From assembly GCA_021324515.1 (NCBI GenBank), contig JAJPIY010000175.1, positions 1 through 45,261 on the forward strand: DNA of 45,261 bases. Reading direction: 5' to 3'. Positions 23,808 through 33,263 of the stretch are shown one piece after another. The stretch is from Planctomycetota bacterium (GTDB taxonomy: Bacteria; Planctomycetota; Planctomycetia; Gemmatales; Gemmataceae). Made by a program: the position numbers and the translations under genes. Position 1 is the stretch's first letter; each line of letters opens with the position of its first letter. The notes below the pieces were generated by a model that saw nothing but the letters and a program-made list of their open reading frames with translations, did not search any database and had not been told where the DNA came from.

Positions 23808-25145
23808 TTACGGCCGCGGCTCGGAGGAAATGGAGCGCTCGCCGTCCCACAGTTGCCGACGGCCGGGCAGCAGACATGCCAGCACGAACGCTGTGTAACA
23901 CAACAGCACGCCATCCAGCGGCAGGCGCGGGCCGGATAGCGCCTCCGCGTGGCTCAGGACATACGGCAGCGGCACCCAGATCATGGCCAGTGAGGAGGGC
24001 ATGGCGCTGCTACGCCAACCATACGTCCAGCGCCAGCCGAGCAGACCCAGCACGACCAGAATCAGCATCGTCCATTCAAACACCACCGGATACGTCCACG
24101 CCAACCAGGTCGACTCGACTGCCTCCGCAGTTGTCTCCGCAAATTGTCCCTTGGTGAACCAGCGTTCGCCGAAAAGGAAATACAATCCCGCCCACAGACG
24201 CCGCCGTACCGTCTCGACAGGGCGATCATGCAGTTCCTGGCGAATGTGATTGGCAAACGCGGTGTCGCGCTGGGTCCGTTGCGATACCGGGCCGAACGGG
24301 TCCGCCGGCGGTTTGGCGTTTTCATTAGGCCCGCCGGTCGCTTGCGGGTTGTTGCCGATCCACAAGTGATAATAGGTGGAATCGACGATGGGCACGGCCT
24401 CGCCGAAGAGCTGCCAGTTGCGGAAGGTCCACGAACCCAGGCCGATGATGAAGCCGAGGAACGCCAGCAGCGCCCACAGCCAGCCATGCACCAGAAGTCG
24501 GCTCCGCCAGAGGAACCAGGCCAGGGCCACGCCAGCGAACGGTAGCAGGGCCGCACGTACTAAAGCCAGCGCGGCTAATGCCAGACCGTAGAAGAGGCTG
24601 CTAAGTGGGCCGCCGGTTTGACTGGCCCGCACACCTAAAAACAAGGCCAGAGCGAGCAAGAACGTTGCCGTCGTGCCATCGGCGAGGGCCGCGGTATCGA
24701 CAATCCAGAACGGATGCCAGGCGCTCAGCAACCCGGCCAGGCCAGCGATCAGTGAACGGCGAAACGCACGCCGGGCGAAGAGGAAATATAGCCCGGCCGT
24801 GAGGGCGCCCAAGCCGCACTGGAGCCAGCGCATGGTGCTGGGCAGCACTGGGGCATCAACCAGACGATTGACCGCGGCCACGAGGATGGGATAACCCGGC
24901 GAGATGACAGCAGTGTCTACCTCTTCGCCGCTGGTGGGCGAAGTCAAAGCGAAACGCTGCTGTGTTGTCAACTGGCGGACCAGCGAGTCCAGTTCTGGCA
25001 AGGGCGTCTCCACGCGCAGCGGCCCCTCGTTGCGGGCGTAATCGGCGCAGAAAATCAGATAGCCGGCACGCAGACCCGCCGCCGCGGCGACGATAGCGAT
25101 CAGCAGCACGCCGTCCATCCAAGTGAACCGCTGCACTTCTCCCAT
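23808..25145 (-). CDS. Multi-spanning membrane protein, glycosyltransferase 39-like
   Basis: The 445-residue protein has about nine to ten hydrophobic helices. It begins MGEVQRFTWMDGVLLIAIVAAAAGLRAGYLIFC, with an acidic extracytoplasmic loop after the first helix, SPGYPILVAAVNRL, and a family-like FARRAFRRSLIAGLAGLLSAWHPFWI. This layout resembles the polyprenyl-phosphate-dependent glycosyltransferases (ArnT/PMT, GT39 or GT83), which move sugars across the membrane, but no diagnostic Asp-Glu pair could be assigned with certainty. Residues about 240-345 form an extracytoplasmic domain (IGNNPQATGGPNENAKPPADPF, then ERWFTKGQF). The ATG at 25145 is chosen for the GGGGAG 8 bases upstream; the open frame extends to 25250 without similarity. 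No cell-wall operon surrounds it. Confidence 0.7.
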   Translation of the reverse strand: MGEVQRFTWMDGVLLIAIVAAAAGLRAGYLIFCADYARNEGPLRVETPLPELDSLVRQLTTQQRFALTSPTSGEEVDTAVISPGYPILVAAVNRLVDAPVLPSTMRWLQCGLGALTAGLYFLFARRAFRRSLIAGLAGLLSAWHPFWIVDTAALADGTTATFLLALALFLGVRASQTGGPLSSLFYGLALAALALVRAALLPFAGVALAWFLWRSRLLVHGWLWALLAFLGFIIGLGSWTFRNWQLFGEAVPIVDSTYYHLWIGNNPQATGGPNENAKPPADPFGPVSQRTQRDTAFANHIRQELHDRPVETVRRRLWAGLYFLFGERWFTKGQFAETTAEAVESTWLAWTYPVVFEWTMLILVVLGLLGWRWTYGWRSSAMPSSLAMIWVPLPYVLSHAEALSGPRLPLDGVLLCYTAFVLACLLPGRRQLWDGERSISSEPRP

Positions 25146-25819
25146 GGACTGTTCTCCCCGCGGGCCGTTTGTGGGCAAAGGGTCTGGCTTCTCAGAAATT
25201 AAGAGGCGGCCTCCTGGCCATGGCGGAGGATGAGAAGACCCTTCCCCCATTTTATACGCAGCAACTGTGCTGAATACTTAGGACCAGCGGACAAGCCCCT
25301 TACGAGCCGAAAGCGTAAGCGCCGGAAACTCTCCCATCGCTTACGCTTTCGGCTCGGGCCCAGATCGTTTTTTTCCATCAACTCTTATTGGGGAGACGGG
25401 AGAGGCTTTTTTCCCCTCCCTCACAGGGGAAGGGTTGGGGTGGGAAGGGAAAGGGAAAAAAATATCCAATCTCCCCGTGCCCCGTATATATTTCGCCCGT
25501 TACCTTTGGCCCTTTTGACACAATCGATTTCCTGTCCCCTAACAGGGCAATCCGGGTAAAAGCTACAGCATATACGGCCTGCTCCGGAGATTTCCCTTTT
25601 TTGGGCGTAGCCGGGTAAAGCCCTTCTCTGGCTGACGAGATGGGGCTAAAGTTTCCAGTAGCAGATTCTGTGGGCATGTGAACGGCAAAGGCGCCGGCGA
25701 CATGAGATGCTGAAGCGTCTGGTGATCGCTTCCCTTTCTTTGGTCCCTGGAACTTCCTTGAGGAAAAGAGCAGCGTGGGTCTTGGGCCTGCGGTTTGCTC
25801 AGAAAAGCAGGAGCAACAC
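25146..25819. other. 674-base spacer with two repeat elements, no gene seen
   Basis: Between the divergent membrane protein and membrane fusion protein genes. The left half carries an inverted repeat at 25303-25356, followed at about 25405-25460 by a CCCCTCCCTCACAGGGG element related to the one at 4938. Open frames across it translate repeat sequence and show no family similarity. A promoter for the export operon is expected near 25700-25800 but none stands out. Confidence 0.6.
25303..25356. repeat. CGAGCCGAAAGCGTAAGCG inverted repeat
   Basis: CGAGCCGAAAGCGTAAGCG at 25303-25321 is exactly complementary to the sequence at 25338-25356 across a 16-base loop. It is another dispersed palindrome family, distinct from the others by its arm sequence. 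It is 19 bp long with no U-tract. Confidence 0.82.
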
Positions 25820-27082
25820 ATGGACATCTCCATCCAATCCGTCGAGGTGCGGGGAACCTCCGCGCAGCCGAAAGCGGAGTGTTCTCATGCCGAGAAGGAG
25901 TACGAGCCGCGTTTGCGCCATTTCACACTTGCTGACCACGAGCGGCGAAGCGAAGGGAAGGCGGCGGGACATCGGCCCCTGTACAAAAGCAAAGGGCTGC
26001 TCTGGATGCTCGCCGCCGTCGTCCTCGGTGCCGCCGGCGTGGCCGGCTATGCTTCTCGCCAGGTCCACAACGTTGCGCAAACCGAAATCCCGATTTGCGC
26101 CACCAAGCCAGCAAAAGAAGTGCTGCTCGATCTGTCGGGCTTCGTGGTGCCGCACACCAAAATCGTTGTCTCGCCGCAAGTCAACGGCATCATTTCCCGT
26201 GTCTGTATTCCCGAAGAAGGGCAGAAGGTGCAGACAGGCGACCTGCTCTTCGAGGTCGATGACGTTCGCTACAGGGCGGAATACGAGCAGGCCGAAGCAG
26301 CGTTGGCGGTTGCGGAATCCCAACTGGAGGAACTGGAGAACGGCCGCGAACCGGAGGACATTGCCCATGCCCGGGCGCTCTATGAGCAAGCCAAGGTGCA
26401 GGAGAAATGGGCCGCGGTGGAATACGAGCGTGCGCGCAAGCTCACGCCGAATGCTCTCGGCCAAGCCGAGTACGATCGCATTTTGACGAACTATTACGAT
26501 GCCAGGGCGGCCGTGAAAGTGCAGAAAGCCCATGTTGCCAAGGTAGAGGCCAAAACGCGTCCTGAGAAGATCAACGCGGCCAAGGCCGAGGTCCAGCGCG
26601 CCCGGGCCGTGCGCGATCGGGCCAAATACTACCTCGATAAGACCAAGATCCATGCCCCGGCCGACTCGGAAGGCAAGCCATGCGTCTTCACGGTACTCCA
26701 AAAGAACGTCAATCCCGGCGAAAGCATTCAGGCGGACTTCCTGTACACCGCCCTGTGTACTCTTGCCGATCTGCGCGAGATGGAGGCCGAGGTCGAAGTG
26801 CAGGAGCGGGACTTGCACCTGCTATACAAAGGCATGCCCTGCGAAGTCCTCCCCGATGCCTATCCCGACCGGCCCTATCAGGGCGTGCTCCGTCGTATGC
26901 AGCCGTTAGTCAACCGACAGCGCGGCGTCGTGCAGGTGAAGGTCGCCATCTCCGCTCCCGACGAGTATTTGCTACCGGACATGAATGCCCGCGTCCTGTT
27001 CCTCAAGGACGCTAGCGGCAAGCCGAATTCCCCACTCTCCAGCGCCAGCAAGGGCGCCTTTGCTAGCGGTAGGGACGGGTAA
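25820..27082 (+). CDS. Membrane fusion protein (HlyD/MacA-like) of an ABC export system
   Basis: The 420-residue protein has a cytoplasmic N-terminal tail of about 55 residues, one membrane segment (GLLWMLAAVVLGAAGVAGYA, about 58-77), then the classical fusion-protein plan: a barrel-sandwich half (FVVPHTKIVVSPQVNGIISRVCIPEEGQKVQTGDLLFEVDD), a helical hairpin (about 160-265), a return strand (KTKIHAPADSEGKP) and a C-terminal beta-barrel (LREMEAEVEVQERDLHLLYKGMPCEVLPDAYP). Such proteins bridge an inner-membrane transporter to the outer membrane. ATG 25820 has GGAG 6 bases upstream. The ABC ATPase starts 14 bases after its stop. No TolC-like gene is present in the window. Confidence 0.88.
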   Translation: MDISIQSVEVRGTSAQPKAECSHAEKEYEPRLRHFTLADHERRSEGKAAGHRPLYKSKGLLWMLAAVVLGAAGVAGYASRQVHNVAQTEIPICATKPAKEVLLDLSGFVVPHTKIVVSPQVNGIISRVCIPEEGQKVQTGDLLFEVDDVRYRAEYEQAEAALAVAESQLEELENGREPEDIAHARALYEQAKVQEKWAAVEYERARKLTPNALGQAEYDRILTNYYDARAAVKVQKAHVAKVEAKTRPEKINAAKAEVQRARAVRDRAKYYLDKTKIHAPADSEGKPCVFTVLQKNVNPGESIQADFLYTALCTLADLREMEAEVEVQERDLHLLYKGMPCEVLPDAYPDRPYQGVLRRMQPLVNRQRGVVQVKVAISAPDEYLLPDMNARVLFLKDASGKPNSPLSSASKGAFASGRDG

Positions 27083-27096
27083 GGAGTTCTGCAAGC

Positions 27097-27828
27097 ATGA
27101 GCGCGCAACCGCTGATTGTGGTGGACAATGTGGCCAAAGAATACATGCGCGGCAGCGAGCGCATCGTGGTGTTGCGCGACGTTAACCTAGAGATCGCCGC
27201 CGCAGACTTCGTGGCCCTGATTGGCCCCAGCGGCTCCGGCAAGACCACGCTCTTGAACCTCATCGCCGGACTCGATCAGCCGACGAGCGGCCGCATCTGG
27301 TTCGATGGCCTGGAGATCTCGAAGCTCGACGAGGCGCGGCTGGCGCGCTGGCGCACCAATGCCGTCGGTTTCGTGTTCCAGTTCTTCCACTTGATCCCGG
27401 TGTTGACCGCTTACGAGAATGTCGAATTGCCGTTGTTGCTTCTGAACTTGACAGCACGGCGGCGGCGGGAGCAAGTGTTGATGGCGCTCGATCTGGTGGG
27501 GCTCTCGCATCGCTTGCATCATCGGCCGGGACAGCTGTCCGGGGGCGAGCAGCAGCGTGTCGGCATTGCTCGCGCCCTCGTCACCGATCCCAAGCTCATC
27601 GTCGCCGATGAGCCGACCGGCGATCTCGACCACGTGAAATCCGGAGAGATCCTCGATCTGCTTCAATCATTGCAGCAGGAGTTGCAGAAAACGATTTTGC
27701 TGGTGACACATGATCCAGCAGCGGCGGCGCGGGCCCGGCGCGTACTGCGCATCGACAAAGGCACCCTTGTCGAGGACCGGAGCATGCACTCTGGCCGTTT
27801 CCGGCTTTTCGAGTGGACGGTGCAATGA
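27097..27828 (+). CDS. ABC transporter ATPase (MacB/LolD-type)
   Basis: The 243-residue subunit has Walker [10 protein letters not shown] (residues 43-51), the Q-loop in [10 protein letters not shown], the signature [15 protein letters not shown], Walker [13 protein letters not shown] and the H-loop in LLVTHDPAA. The close match to the LolD/MacB style suggests that it powers movement of lipoproteins, peptides or small toxic molecules rather than import. The stop overlaps the start of the first permease as ATGA, and GGAG precedes its own ATG by 9 bases, so the system is one operon. Confidence 0.94.
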   Translation: MSAQPLIVVDNVAKEYMRGSERIVVLRDVNLEIAAADFVALIGPSGSGKTTLLNLIAGLDQPTSGRIWFDGLEISKLDEARLARWRTNAVGFVFQFFHLIPVLTAYENVELPLLLLNLTARRRREQVLMALDLVGLSHRLHHRPGQLSGGEQQRVGIARALVTDPKLIVADEPTGDLDHVKSGEILDLLQSLQQELQKTILLVTHDPAAAARARRVLRIDKGTLVEDRSMHSGRFRLFEWTVQ

Positions 27829-28994
27829 AGGCGTTGCTTCTCATTCTGAAAAACCTGCGGCGCAACAAGCTGCGGACGACCCTGACCGCGTTGGCGGTAA
27901 TAGTGATGGTGGTCCTCTGCACCGAAGCAGCGACCGTCCTCTTCTGGGTCCATCAGCACGTCCACACACAGGCATGCCAATCCAAGCTGCTAGTCAGCGA
28001 GCGTTGGGTCGCCCCCAGCTGCATTCCGACCCGTTATCTTGCCTTGCTGACGCATCAGGAAGGCGTTGAAGACTGGACGCTGTGGAACCTCTATACCGGC
28101 TATTTGGACACCTCGCGTCAGAGCAGCCGCAAGGGCTTCGGATTGGCCACGCGCCCGGACAATCTTATCGCCATGCACCTCGGCTTGGAGAAACTGGATC
28201 CCGCCGCTGTCGAAGCGCTCCAGCGGGAGAAGACCGGGGCCATTGTCAGCGCCGACCTTATGCAGCAAATGAACTGGAAGGTGGGTCAGCAGTTCACGGT
28301 CCTCAGCTCCAGCCATCCCCATAAGGACCTGCGTTTCAAGATCGTCGGCGTACTGCCGCCCGGCGAGTACGTGCGCAACTTTTTCTTCCGCCAGGATTAC
28401 TACGAAGAAGGTACAGGCAATAAAGAGACGATTACCTGCGTCTGGCTGCGCCTCCGAGATGCCGAGACGGCCCAGCGCGTGGCGAGCCGGATTCAGAAAC
28501 AGTTTCAGCACAGTCAGCCAGAGCTAAAAGTCGAGACAGAGTCCGCCGGCGTGGCGCGCTTCGTCAGCCGCGAGCAGGCGCTTTTGTCCGTCCTCAAATG
28601 GGTGGTTGCCGTCTTGGTCCTCGACATGGCGATCGTTTTGTCCAACAGTATTAGCGTGGCCACGCGCGAGCGCCGAGTCGAGATGGCCGTCCTCAAAGTG
28701 CTGGGGTTCGAGCCGGTGGTCATTATGGCCCTGGTTGTGGGCGAGGCGATGTTGCTCGGCGCGGTCAGTGGCTTCGTTGGTGCAGCGCTGGCCTGGCTGA
28801 GTTCGACGCTGGCCGTCCACGGCTTTCTGCCGAGTAACCCCGCCACGCGCATCTTTTTCAGCTTCCCCATCCAGGCCGCAATGGTCCTTTGGGGAGCGCT
28901 TCTAGGCGCATTGGTCGGTTTCATGGGCAGCATCGTCCCAGCATGGAATGCGTGGCAGGTCAAGGTTTCGGATGTGTTCGCCAAAATCGCTTGA
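27825..28994 (+). CDS. ABC transporter permease 1 (FtsX/MacB-type)
   Basis: The 389-residue protein begins [31 protein letters not shown], the typical MacB-type first helix. A periplasmic domain follows (about residues 45-245), then three C-terminal membrane segments (LKWVVAVLVLDMAIVLSNSI; VVIMALVVGEAMLLGAVSGFVGAAL; and AAMVLWGALLGALVGFMGSIVPAW). It uses the ATG that overlaps the ATPase stop. The FtsX-like C-terminal part contains the motif RERRVEMAVLKVLGF, which couples to the ATPase. It and permease 2 are two different subunits, as in LolCE/DevBC systems rather than a MacB homodimer. Confidence 0.9.
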   Translation: MKALLLILKNLRRNKLRTTLTALAVIVMVVLCTEAATVLFWVHQHVHTQACQSKLLVSERWVAPSCIPTRYLALLTHQEGVEDWTLWNLYTGYLDTSRQSSRKGFGLATRPDNLIAMHLGLEKLDPAAVEALQREKTGAIVSADLMQQMNWKVGQQFTVLSSSHPHKDLRFKIVGVLPPGEYVRNFFFRQDYYEEGTGNKETITCVWLRLRDAETAQRVASRIQKQFQHSQPELKVETESAGVARFVSREQALLSVLKWVVAVLVLDMAIVLSNSISVATRERRVEMAVLKVLGFEPVVIMALVVGEAMLLGAVSGFVGAALAWLSSTLAVHGFLPSNPATRIFFSFPIQAAMVLWGALLGALVGFMGSIVPAWNAWQVKVSDVFAKIA

Positions 28995-29003
28995 TACCGC
29001 ATT

Positions 29004-30152
29004 ATGGTCCCGCTGGCTTACAACTATCGCAACCTGCAAGTGCGCTGGAAGACGACGCTGATGACAGCGTTCGGGTTCACGCTGGTGGTGGCGGCGCTGG
29101 TGATCATGCTGGCGTTCCTCAACGGCATCGAAGCCGCTTGCATCGCCAGCGGCGAGCCGGAGAACGTCATCCTGCTCAGCAAAGGCAACCAGGACGAGGT
29201 GCTCAGCCAAATGGAGCGTCCGCTGGTCGCCCAGGTGGAGAACAGCAAAGGCGTGGCCGTCGATGCGGCCGGCCGCCCCCTCGCCAGCCGCGAACTGTTC
29301 TTGGCCGTTCATCATCGTCCCCCGGAGGGCGATGAATTTCACTTCTTGCAAGTGCGCGGCGTACTGCCGGCTGCCTTTCGCGTGCATTCGCAATTGCACC
29401 TCCTCTCGGGCCGGACCTTTCGCCCGGGCCAGAGCGAAGTGATGATCGGCAAGGGCGTCCAGCGCACGCATCATTTTCAGATCGGCGACACCCTCGAAAT
29501 TGGCCGCAAACAGTGGCAAATCGTCGGCGTCTTCGAGTCCCGAGGCGCTGCCTTCGAGTCGGAACTGTGGTGCGATCTCAACGAGCTGGCTAGCCAGTTC
29601 CGCCGCGACGGTTTGTACAGCACCGTCGTCTTGCGTGCCGAGACCCCCCAGGGGGCTGAGGAATTGGCCGAGCGGCTCCGGAACAGCCGCAGCGTTAGCG
29701 TCGAAGCGCTGACGGAGCCGAAGTATTATCAGAAGCAAGCAGAACAGACCAGGCTTCTGCAGACGGCAGCGTGGGTCATCGCCTGGTTCATGGGGCTCGG
29801 CGCCCTGTTCGGCGTCATGAATACCCAGTTTGCGGCCATCGGCCAACGCAGCAAAGAGATCGCCGTGCTGCGCATCCTGGGATTTCCGGCGCGCGCCATC
29901 TTGTTGTCTTTTTTGATCGAGGCGCTTGGGATCGCCGCTGTCGGCGGTTCGTTTGGCGTGGCCTTGGGCGCAGCGGCCAATGGCGTCACGCGCAGCTTCT
30001 CCCTGGGGGCGCGTTCCATCGATTTCGCCTTTCGCGTGGATGGTCCGATTGTGGTTTGCGCCGGCATCTTCGCCCTACTTATGGGCCTGCTGGGCGGCTT
30101 GTTGCCAGCGCTGTCGGCCATGCGCGTCAAACCGCTGGAAGCGCTACGCTAA
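29004..30152 (+). CDS. ABC transporter permease 2 (FtsX/MacB-type)
   Basis: The 382-residue protein has the same design as permease 1: a first helix in LMTAFGFTLVVAALVIMLAFL, a periplasmic region about 45-245 (HLLSGRTFRPGQSEVMIGKG and WQIVGVFESRGAAFESELW), then three membrane segments and the coupling motif QRSKEIAVLRILGFP. It starts 9 bases after permease 1, with no strong ribosome site, as expected for coupled translation. It ends the operon: a hairpin GCTCTCC/GGAGAGC (30168-30185) follows and the next gene has its own likely promoter. Confidence 0.9.
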   Translation: MVPLAYNYRNLQVRWKTTLMTAFGFTLVVAALVIMLAFLNGIEAACIASGEPENVILLSKGNQDEVLSQMERPLVAQVENSKGVAVDAAGRPLASRELFLAVHHRPPEGDEFHFLQVRGVLPAAFRVHSQLHLLSGRTFRPGQSEVMIGKGVQRTHHFQIGDTLEIGRKQWQIVGVFESRGAAFESELWCDLNELASQFRRDGLYSTVVLRAETPQGAEELAERLRNSRSVSVEALTEPKYYQKQAEQTRLLQTAAWVIAWFMGLGALFGVMNTQFAAIGQRSKEIAVLRILGFPARAILLSFLIEALGIAAVGGSFGVALGAAANGVTRSFSLGARSIDFAFRVDGPIVVCAGIFALLMGLLGGLLPALSAMRVKPLEALR

Positions 30153-30167
30153 GGACTAGCGGACTTT

Positions 30168-30185
30168 GCTCTCCCCAAGGAGAGC
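30168..30185 (+). terminator. Hairpin after the export operon
   Basis: GCTCTCC (30168-30174) pairs with GGAGAGC (30179-30185) across a CCAA loop, 16 bases after the stop codon. No run of T follows, so it is at most a weak terminator. Confidence 0.35.
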
Positions 30186-30250
30186 GGGAAAAGTCTGCTG
30201 ACGCTAAGGCGCAGTTGCGCTCCCCTTGCCGCACGGAGGCCTCCTTGCGG

Positions 30251-30256
30251 TATAAT
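30251..30256 (+). promoter_or_regulatory. Candidate -10 box before the substrate-binding protein gene
   Basis: A perfect TATAAT lies 49 bases before the start at 30305. The best upstream partner, TTGCCG at about 30226-30231, is 19 bases away, longer than ideal. The -10 match is exact, but the -35 is poor. Confidence 0.45.
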
Positions 30257-30304
30257 CGACAAGGTCAACTTGGTCTCTTCTTTCCGGGCATAACGAGAAG
30301 TCCT

Positions 30305-33070
30305 ATGACTATTTTTCTCCGAAATATATCTCGATTGGCCGTGCGGACCCGTCTGATTATTGTGGTGTTGAGCTTAGCCGTGTTCGGAGCAGGAACAGCC
30401 AGCGATCTCCTCGGCCAGTCCTCCACTCCGAAACGCGGGGAAGAAGAGAGCGTTCCCCAAACCCAGACGCCGGGCCCAAAACAGCGCGTCGAGGAAGAAG
30501 AAGATGCTCCCCGCAAAAAGCCGAAACGAAAAGTCATCCGCGTCGAGGAAGAAGAAGGCGAAACCAAACCGGGGGGAACCCGGCCCGCTGATCCGTCGGC
30601 CAGCGGTGATCTGGCTCAACTGGCCAAAGAGGCCAAACATCCCGCCCTCAAAGAGCTTTTCGGTTCCCTGGCCGTTCCGCATGATCACGTCTTGTTCCAG
30701 CTTTCGCGGATCATGACCAGTGGGGAGCGCAGGCGACGCGAGGAAAAAATTGTGCCGACGCCTTTTTACCTGGGCAACGATCCAGGGCGCTATCGCCGAG
30801 AGCGTTTGCGCTTCACGCCGTTCACTCTGGATTGGCAACAGGGGAGACCGTTTGAGCCAATCATCGAGACCCTCGAATCTGTCCGTCCTTACGAGGAGAT
30901 CGCCCAGGACAAGGTCCGCGATTTCCTGCACTCCAACTACGACCAACGAGAGCCAAACGATCCGCTTTATCTGTCACGTTATGACATGCTCAAAGCCGCT
31001 GAGCAAGTGTTGTCATCGGTGTTGCGCTGGCACCAATCGGCCATTCAAACCGGCAAGCGTAGGGGCCAAGAATGGGACGACGTCGAGAAAGCCTTACGTA
31101 AGCAATTACTCGAAGACGTGTTGCTCAAGCAAATGGAACTGCTGGCCCAAGCCAAGGACTGGGACCGGGTATTGAGCCTGACGCACCGCTTGGCGGTCAG
31201 CTATAGCAACAGCGATGAACGCATCTTCTATCCCGTCGCCCGGATGATTGAAAGCGCCCTCAAAGATCCGACGGGCAACGAGGACAAAAAAAAGAATGCC
31301 TGCAAGCGCCTGCATGAGTTGGAAATGGAGTTTCCCGACAATAAAGTATTTCAGCCACTCAGCAGGATGCTTCAGGCGCGCGCAGAAGAGCTGCTGGCCC
31401 AGGCGCGGGAAGTTGCCGGCGATAAAAAAGACCTTCAAAGACTTCAACGGGCGCGTGAGTTATTGTACGACGCTGAACAAACCTGGCCCCAGCTGCCAGA
31501 ATTGCGCACCTTCAAAAGCGAGTTGGGGCTGGAATACCCGATCCTGCGCGTCGGGGTGCGCGGCCCGTTGCCGAAATATTTTTCCCCGGCCTGGGCTTGC
31601 ACGGACAACGAACGCCGCAGCGTCGAGATGTTGTTCGAGGGGCTGGTCAAACGAATCCCGGATGAGGCGGGTGGTTTTCGCTATCGTCCCGGGCTAGCGG
31701 AGTCTTTGCCCAAGGTGGTCCCCTTGGGCCGTCTGTTCGACCTGCCCCGCAACGCTTTCTGGTCTGACGGCCGGCGGCTCAACTTTACCGACATCGACAT
31801 CTCGTTGACTCTCCTCAAGTCGGGCAAGGGCGTTGGGTGCTCGCGCGTCTGGGGGGACCTGCTCGCCGAAGTGGAACCGATGAAGTCGCCGTACCAGGTG
31901 ACGTTGCGACTCAAGCAAGGTTTCTTGGACGCGCTGGCCCCGATGACCTTCAAAATTTTGCCGCGCAATCCACGCGCTCCCGTCACCACGGAAGAATTCG
32001 CCCGTGCGCCGGTGACCAGCGGTCCTTTCTTGCTGGAGCCGTACCGCTCGCGGCGCTCCGATGAAACGAAGCGTGAATGTCTTGTGTTCGTGGCCAATCC
32101 TTACTACGGCCAACGGCGGAGCAAGCGCGGTTTGCCCCATATCCAGGAGGTCCGTTTGTATACCTATGCCGGCGACGTGAACGGCCTCGTCGCCGACTTG
32201 CGCGCCGGCCGATTGGATCTGGTGCTCGACCTGACAGCCAAGGAAGCAGAGGAGCTGAAAAAACAGGCGCCCGACTTGGTGGTTCCCATGCCCTCACCCG
32301 CTGTATCCAATCGCCGGATTTATTTCCTGGCTGTCAACACGCGCAAGCTGGACGACGCCAAGCTGCGCCAGGCGTTGTCGTGCGCCATCGATCGAGAAGG
32401 ACTGTTAAACGAGCATTTTCGCGCCTCGGCCAAAACGCCGCTGCACAAGGCGCTGGACGGTCCTTTCCCCGTCGGTTCGTGGGCCTGCAAACCGGAGAAC
32501 GACGCCAGCAAGGCCCGCCAGGCCCTATTCGATCCAGAACGAGCCAAATTGTTGATGCAGAACGTCAAAGCCGGTCCTTTCCGACTCAAATATGTGCCGG
32601 AGAATCCAGACCTGGATGACGCCCTGAAGCACCTGTGCGCTCAGGTGAAAGAGCGAACCGGAGTCGTGCTGGAGCCTACGCCTGTTTCTTCGCCCTATCA
32701 ACTGCGTGAAGACGTAGAATGGACGAAGAACTACGACCTGGCGTATTACCACTATGATTTTCCGGATGAGATGTTCTGGTTGGCGCCGTTGTTCGGATCG
32801 CCGCCGGAAACGGAAGACACAAACAACATATTTAAGTTTCATAGTAGCGTTCTACCGAACCTGTTGATGGGGACGAAAGGCCACCGGAGCTTCCCTGAGG
32901 TGCGCAGCTATCAATGGGAGACCCAAGACTATTTGAACCGCGAGATGCCGTTCATCCCGCTATGGCAGCTTGATCCGCTGTTGGCTTATCGCCGTGATGT
33001 TCAGCCGGCCGCGCTCGATCCGCTGCTGCCGTTCAGCACCATCGAGGAATGGCGTTTGCAACCCCAGTGA
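30305..33070 (+). CDS. Large family-5 (peptide/nickel type) extracellular substrate-binding protein
   Basis: The 921-residue protein is about 1.7 times the usual size. Residues 12-38 form a signal or anchor segment (RTRLIIVVLSLAVFGAGTASDLLG). A low-complexity acidic/basic stretch (about 45-90, RVEEEEDAPRKKPKRKVIRVEEEEGE) and a helical region to about 405 with TPR-like features follow. The C-terminal part (about 412-921) matches the SBP_bac_5 fold: LRVGVRGPLPKYFSPAWACTDNE, MLFEGLVKRIPDEAGGFRYRPGLAES, DIDISLTLL, RLDLVLDLT, IYFLAVNTRKLDDAKLRQALSCAIDRE, PFIPLWQ. Family members bind oligopeptides, nickel or glycans for ABC uptake, but no cognate permease is present. The ATG at 30305 is chosen because it begins the signal segment; the frame is open further upstream into the permease. 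Confidence 0.82.
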   Translation: MTIFLRNISRLAVRTRLIIVVLSLAVFGAGTASDLLGQSSTPKRGEEESVPQTQTPGPKQRVEEEEDAPRKKPKRKVIRVEEEEGETKPGGTRPADPSASGDLAQLAKEAKHPALKELFGSLAVPHDHVLFQLSRIMTSGERRRREEKIVPTPFYLGNDPGRYRRERLRFTPFTLDWQQGRPFEPIIETLESVRPYEEIAQDKVRDFLHSNYDQREPNDPLYLSRYDMLKAAEQVLSSVLRWHQSAIQTGKRRGQEWDDVEKALRKQLLEDVLLKQMELLAQAKDWDRVLSLTHRLAVSYSNSDERIFYPVARMIESALKDPTGNEDKKKNACKRLHELEMEFPDNKVFQPLSRMLQARAEELLAQAREVAGDKKDLQRLQRARELLYDAEQTWPQLPELRTFKSELGLEYPILRVGVRGPLPKYFSPAWACTDNERRSVEMLFEGLVKRIPDEAGGFRYRPGLAESLPKVVPLGRLFDLPRNAFWSDGRRLNFTDIDISLTLLKSGKGVGCSRVWGDLLAEVEPMKSPYQVTLRLKQGFLDALAPMTFKILPRNPRAPVTTEEFARAPVTSGPFLLEPYRSRRSDETKRECLVFVANPYYGQRRSKRGLPHIQEVRLYTYAGDVNGLVADLRAGRLDLVLDLTAKEAEELKKQAPDLVVPMPSPAVSNRRIYFLAVNTRKLDDAKLRQALSCAIDREGLLNEHFRASAKTPLHKALDGPFPVGSWACKPENDASKARQALFDPERAKLLMQNVKAGPFRLKYVPENPDLDDALKHLCAQVKERTGVVLEPTPVSSPYQLREDVEWTKNYDLAYYHYDFPDEMFWLAPLFGSPPETEDTNNIFKFHSSVLPNLLMGTKGHRSFPEVRSYQWETQDYLNREMPFIPLWQLDPLLAYRRDVQPAALDPLLPFSTIEEWRLQPQ

Positions 33071-33089
33071 AATCCGGGGTAGGAGCGTC

Positions 33090-33117
33090 TTGCCAAAATC
33101 CTCGCTACGGTTATGAT
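33090..33117 (+). promoter_or_regulatory. Sigma70-type promoter of tRNA-His
   Basis: TTGCCA (33090-33095) and TATGAT (33112-33117) have 16-base spacing and each match the consensus in 5 of 6 positions. The -10 ends 11 bases before the tRNA. This is the clearest promoter in the window. Confidence 0.75.
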
Positions 33118-33128
33118 GCCAATGAGTC

Positions 33129-33203
33129 GGTGGGTGTAGCTCAGTTGGTTAGAGCGTCAGACTGTGGATCTGAATGTCGGGGGTTCGAGTCCCCTCACCC
33201 ACC
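33129..33203 (+). tRNA. tRNA-His (GUG)
   Basis: The sequence folds as a full cloverleaf: acceptor GTGGGTG (33130-33136) with CACCCAC (33196-33202), D-arm GCTCAGTTGGTTAGAGC, anticodon stem TCAGA/TCTGA enclosing CTGTGGA with anticodon GTG, T-arm with loop TTCGAGT. The extra G at 33129 opposite C at 33203 is the G-1:C73 pair specific to tRNA-His. The CCA end is not encoded. Confidence 0.97.
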
Positions 33204-33263
33204 CTTTTCTTAACGGTCCTCACCCGCCTGTCCCCCCAAGGAGGCGATTGGGACTGCTAGCAC

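Noticed and set aside
25230-25559. 109-codon plus-strand frame in the spacer before the export operon
   Set aside because: Most of it translates two dispersed repeats (SRKRKRRKLS and FPLPHRGRVGVG-type peptides), a known source of false genes.
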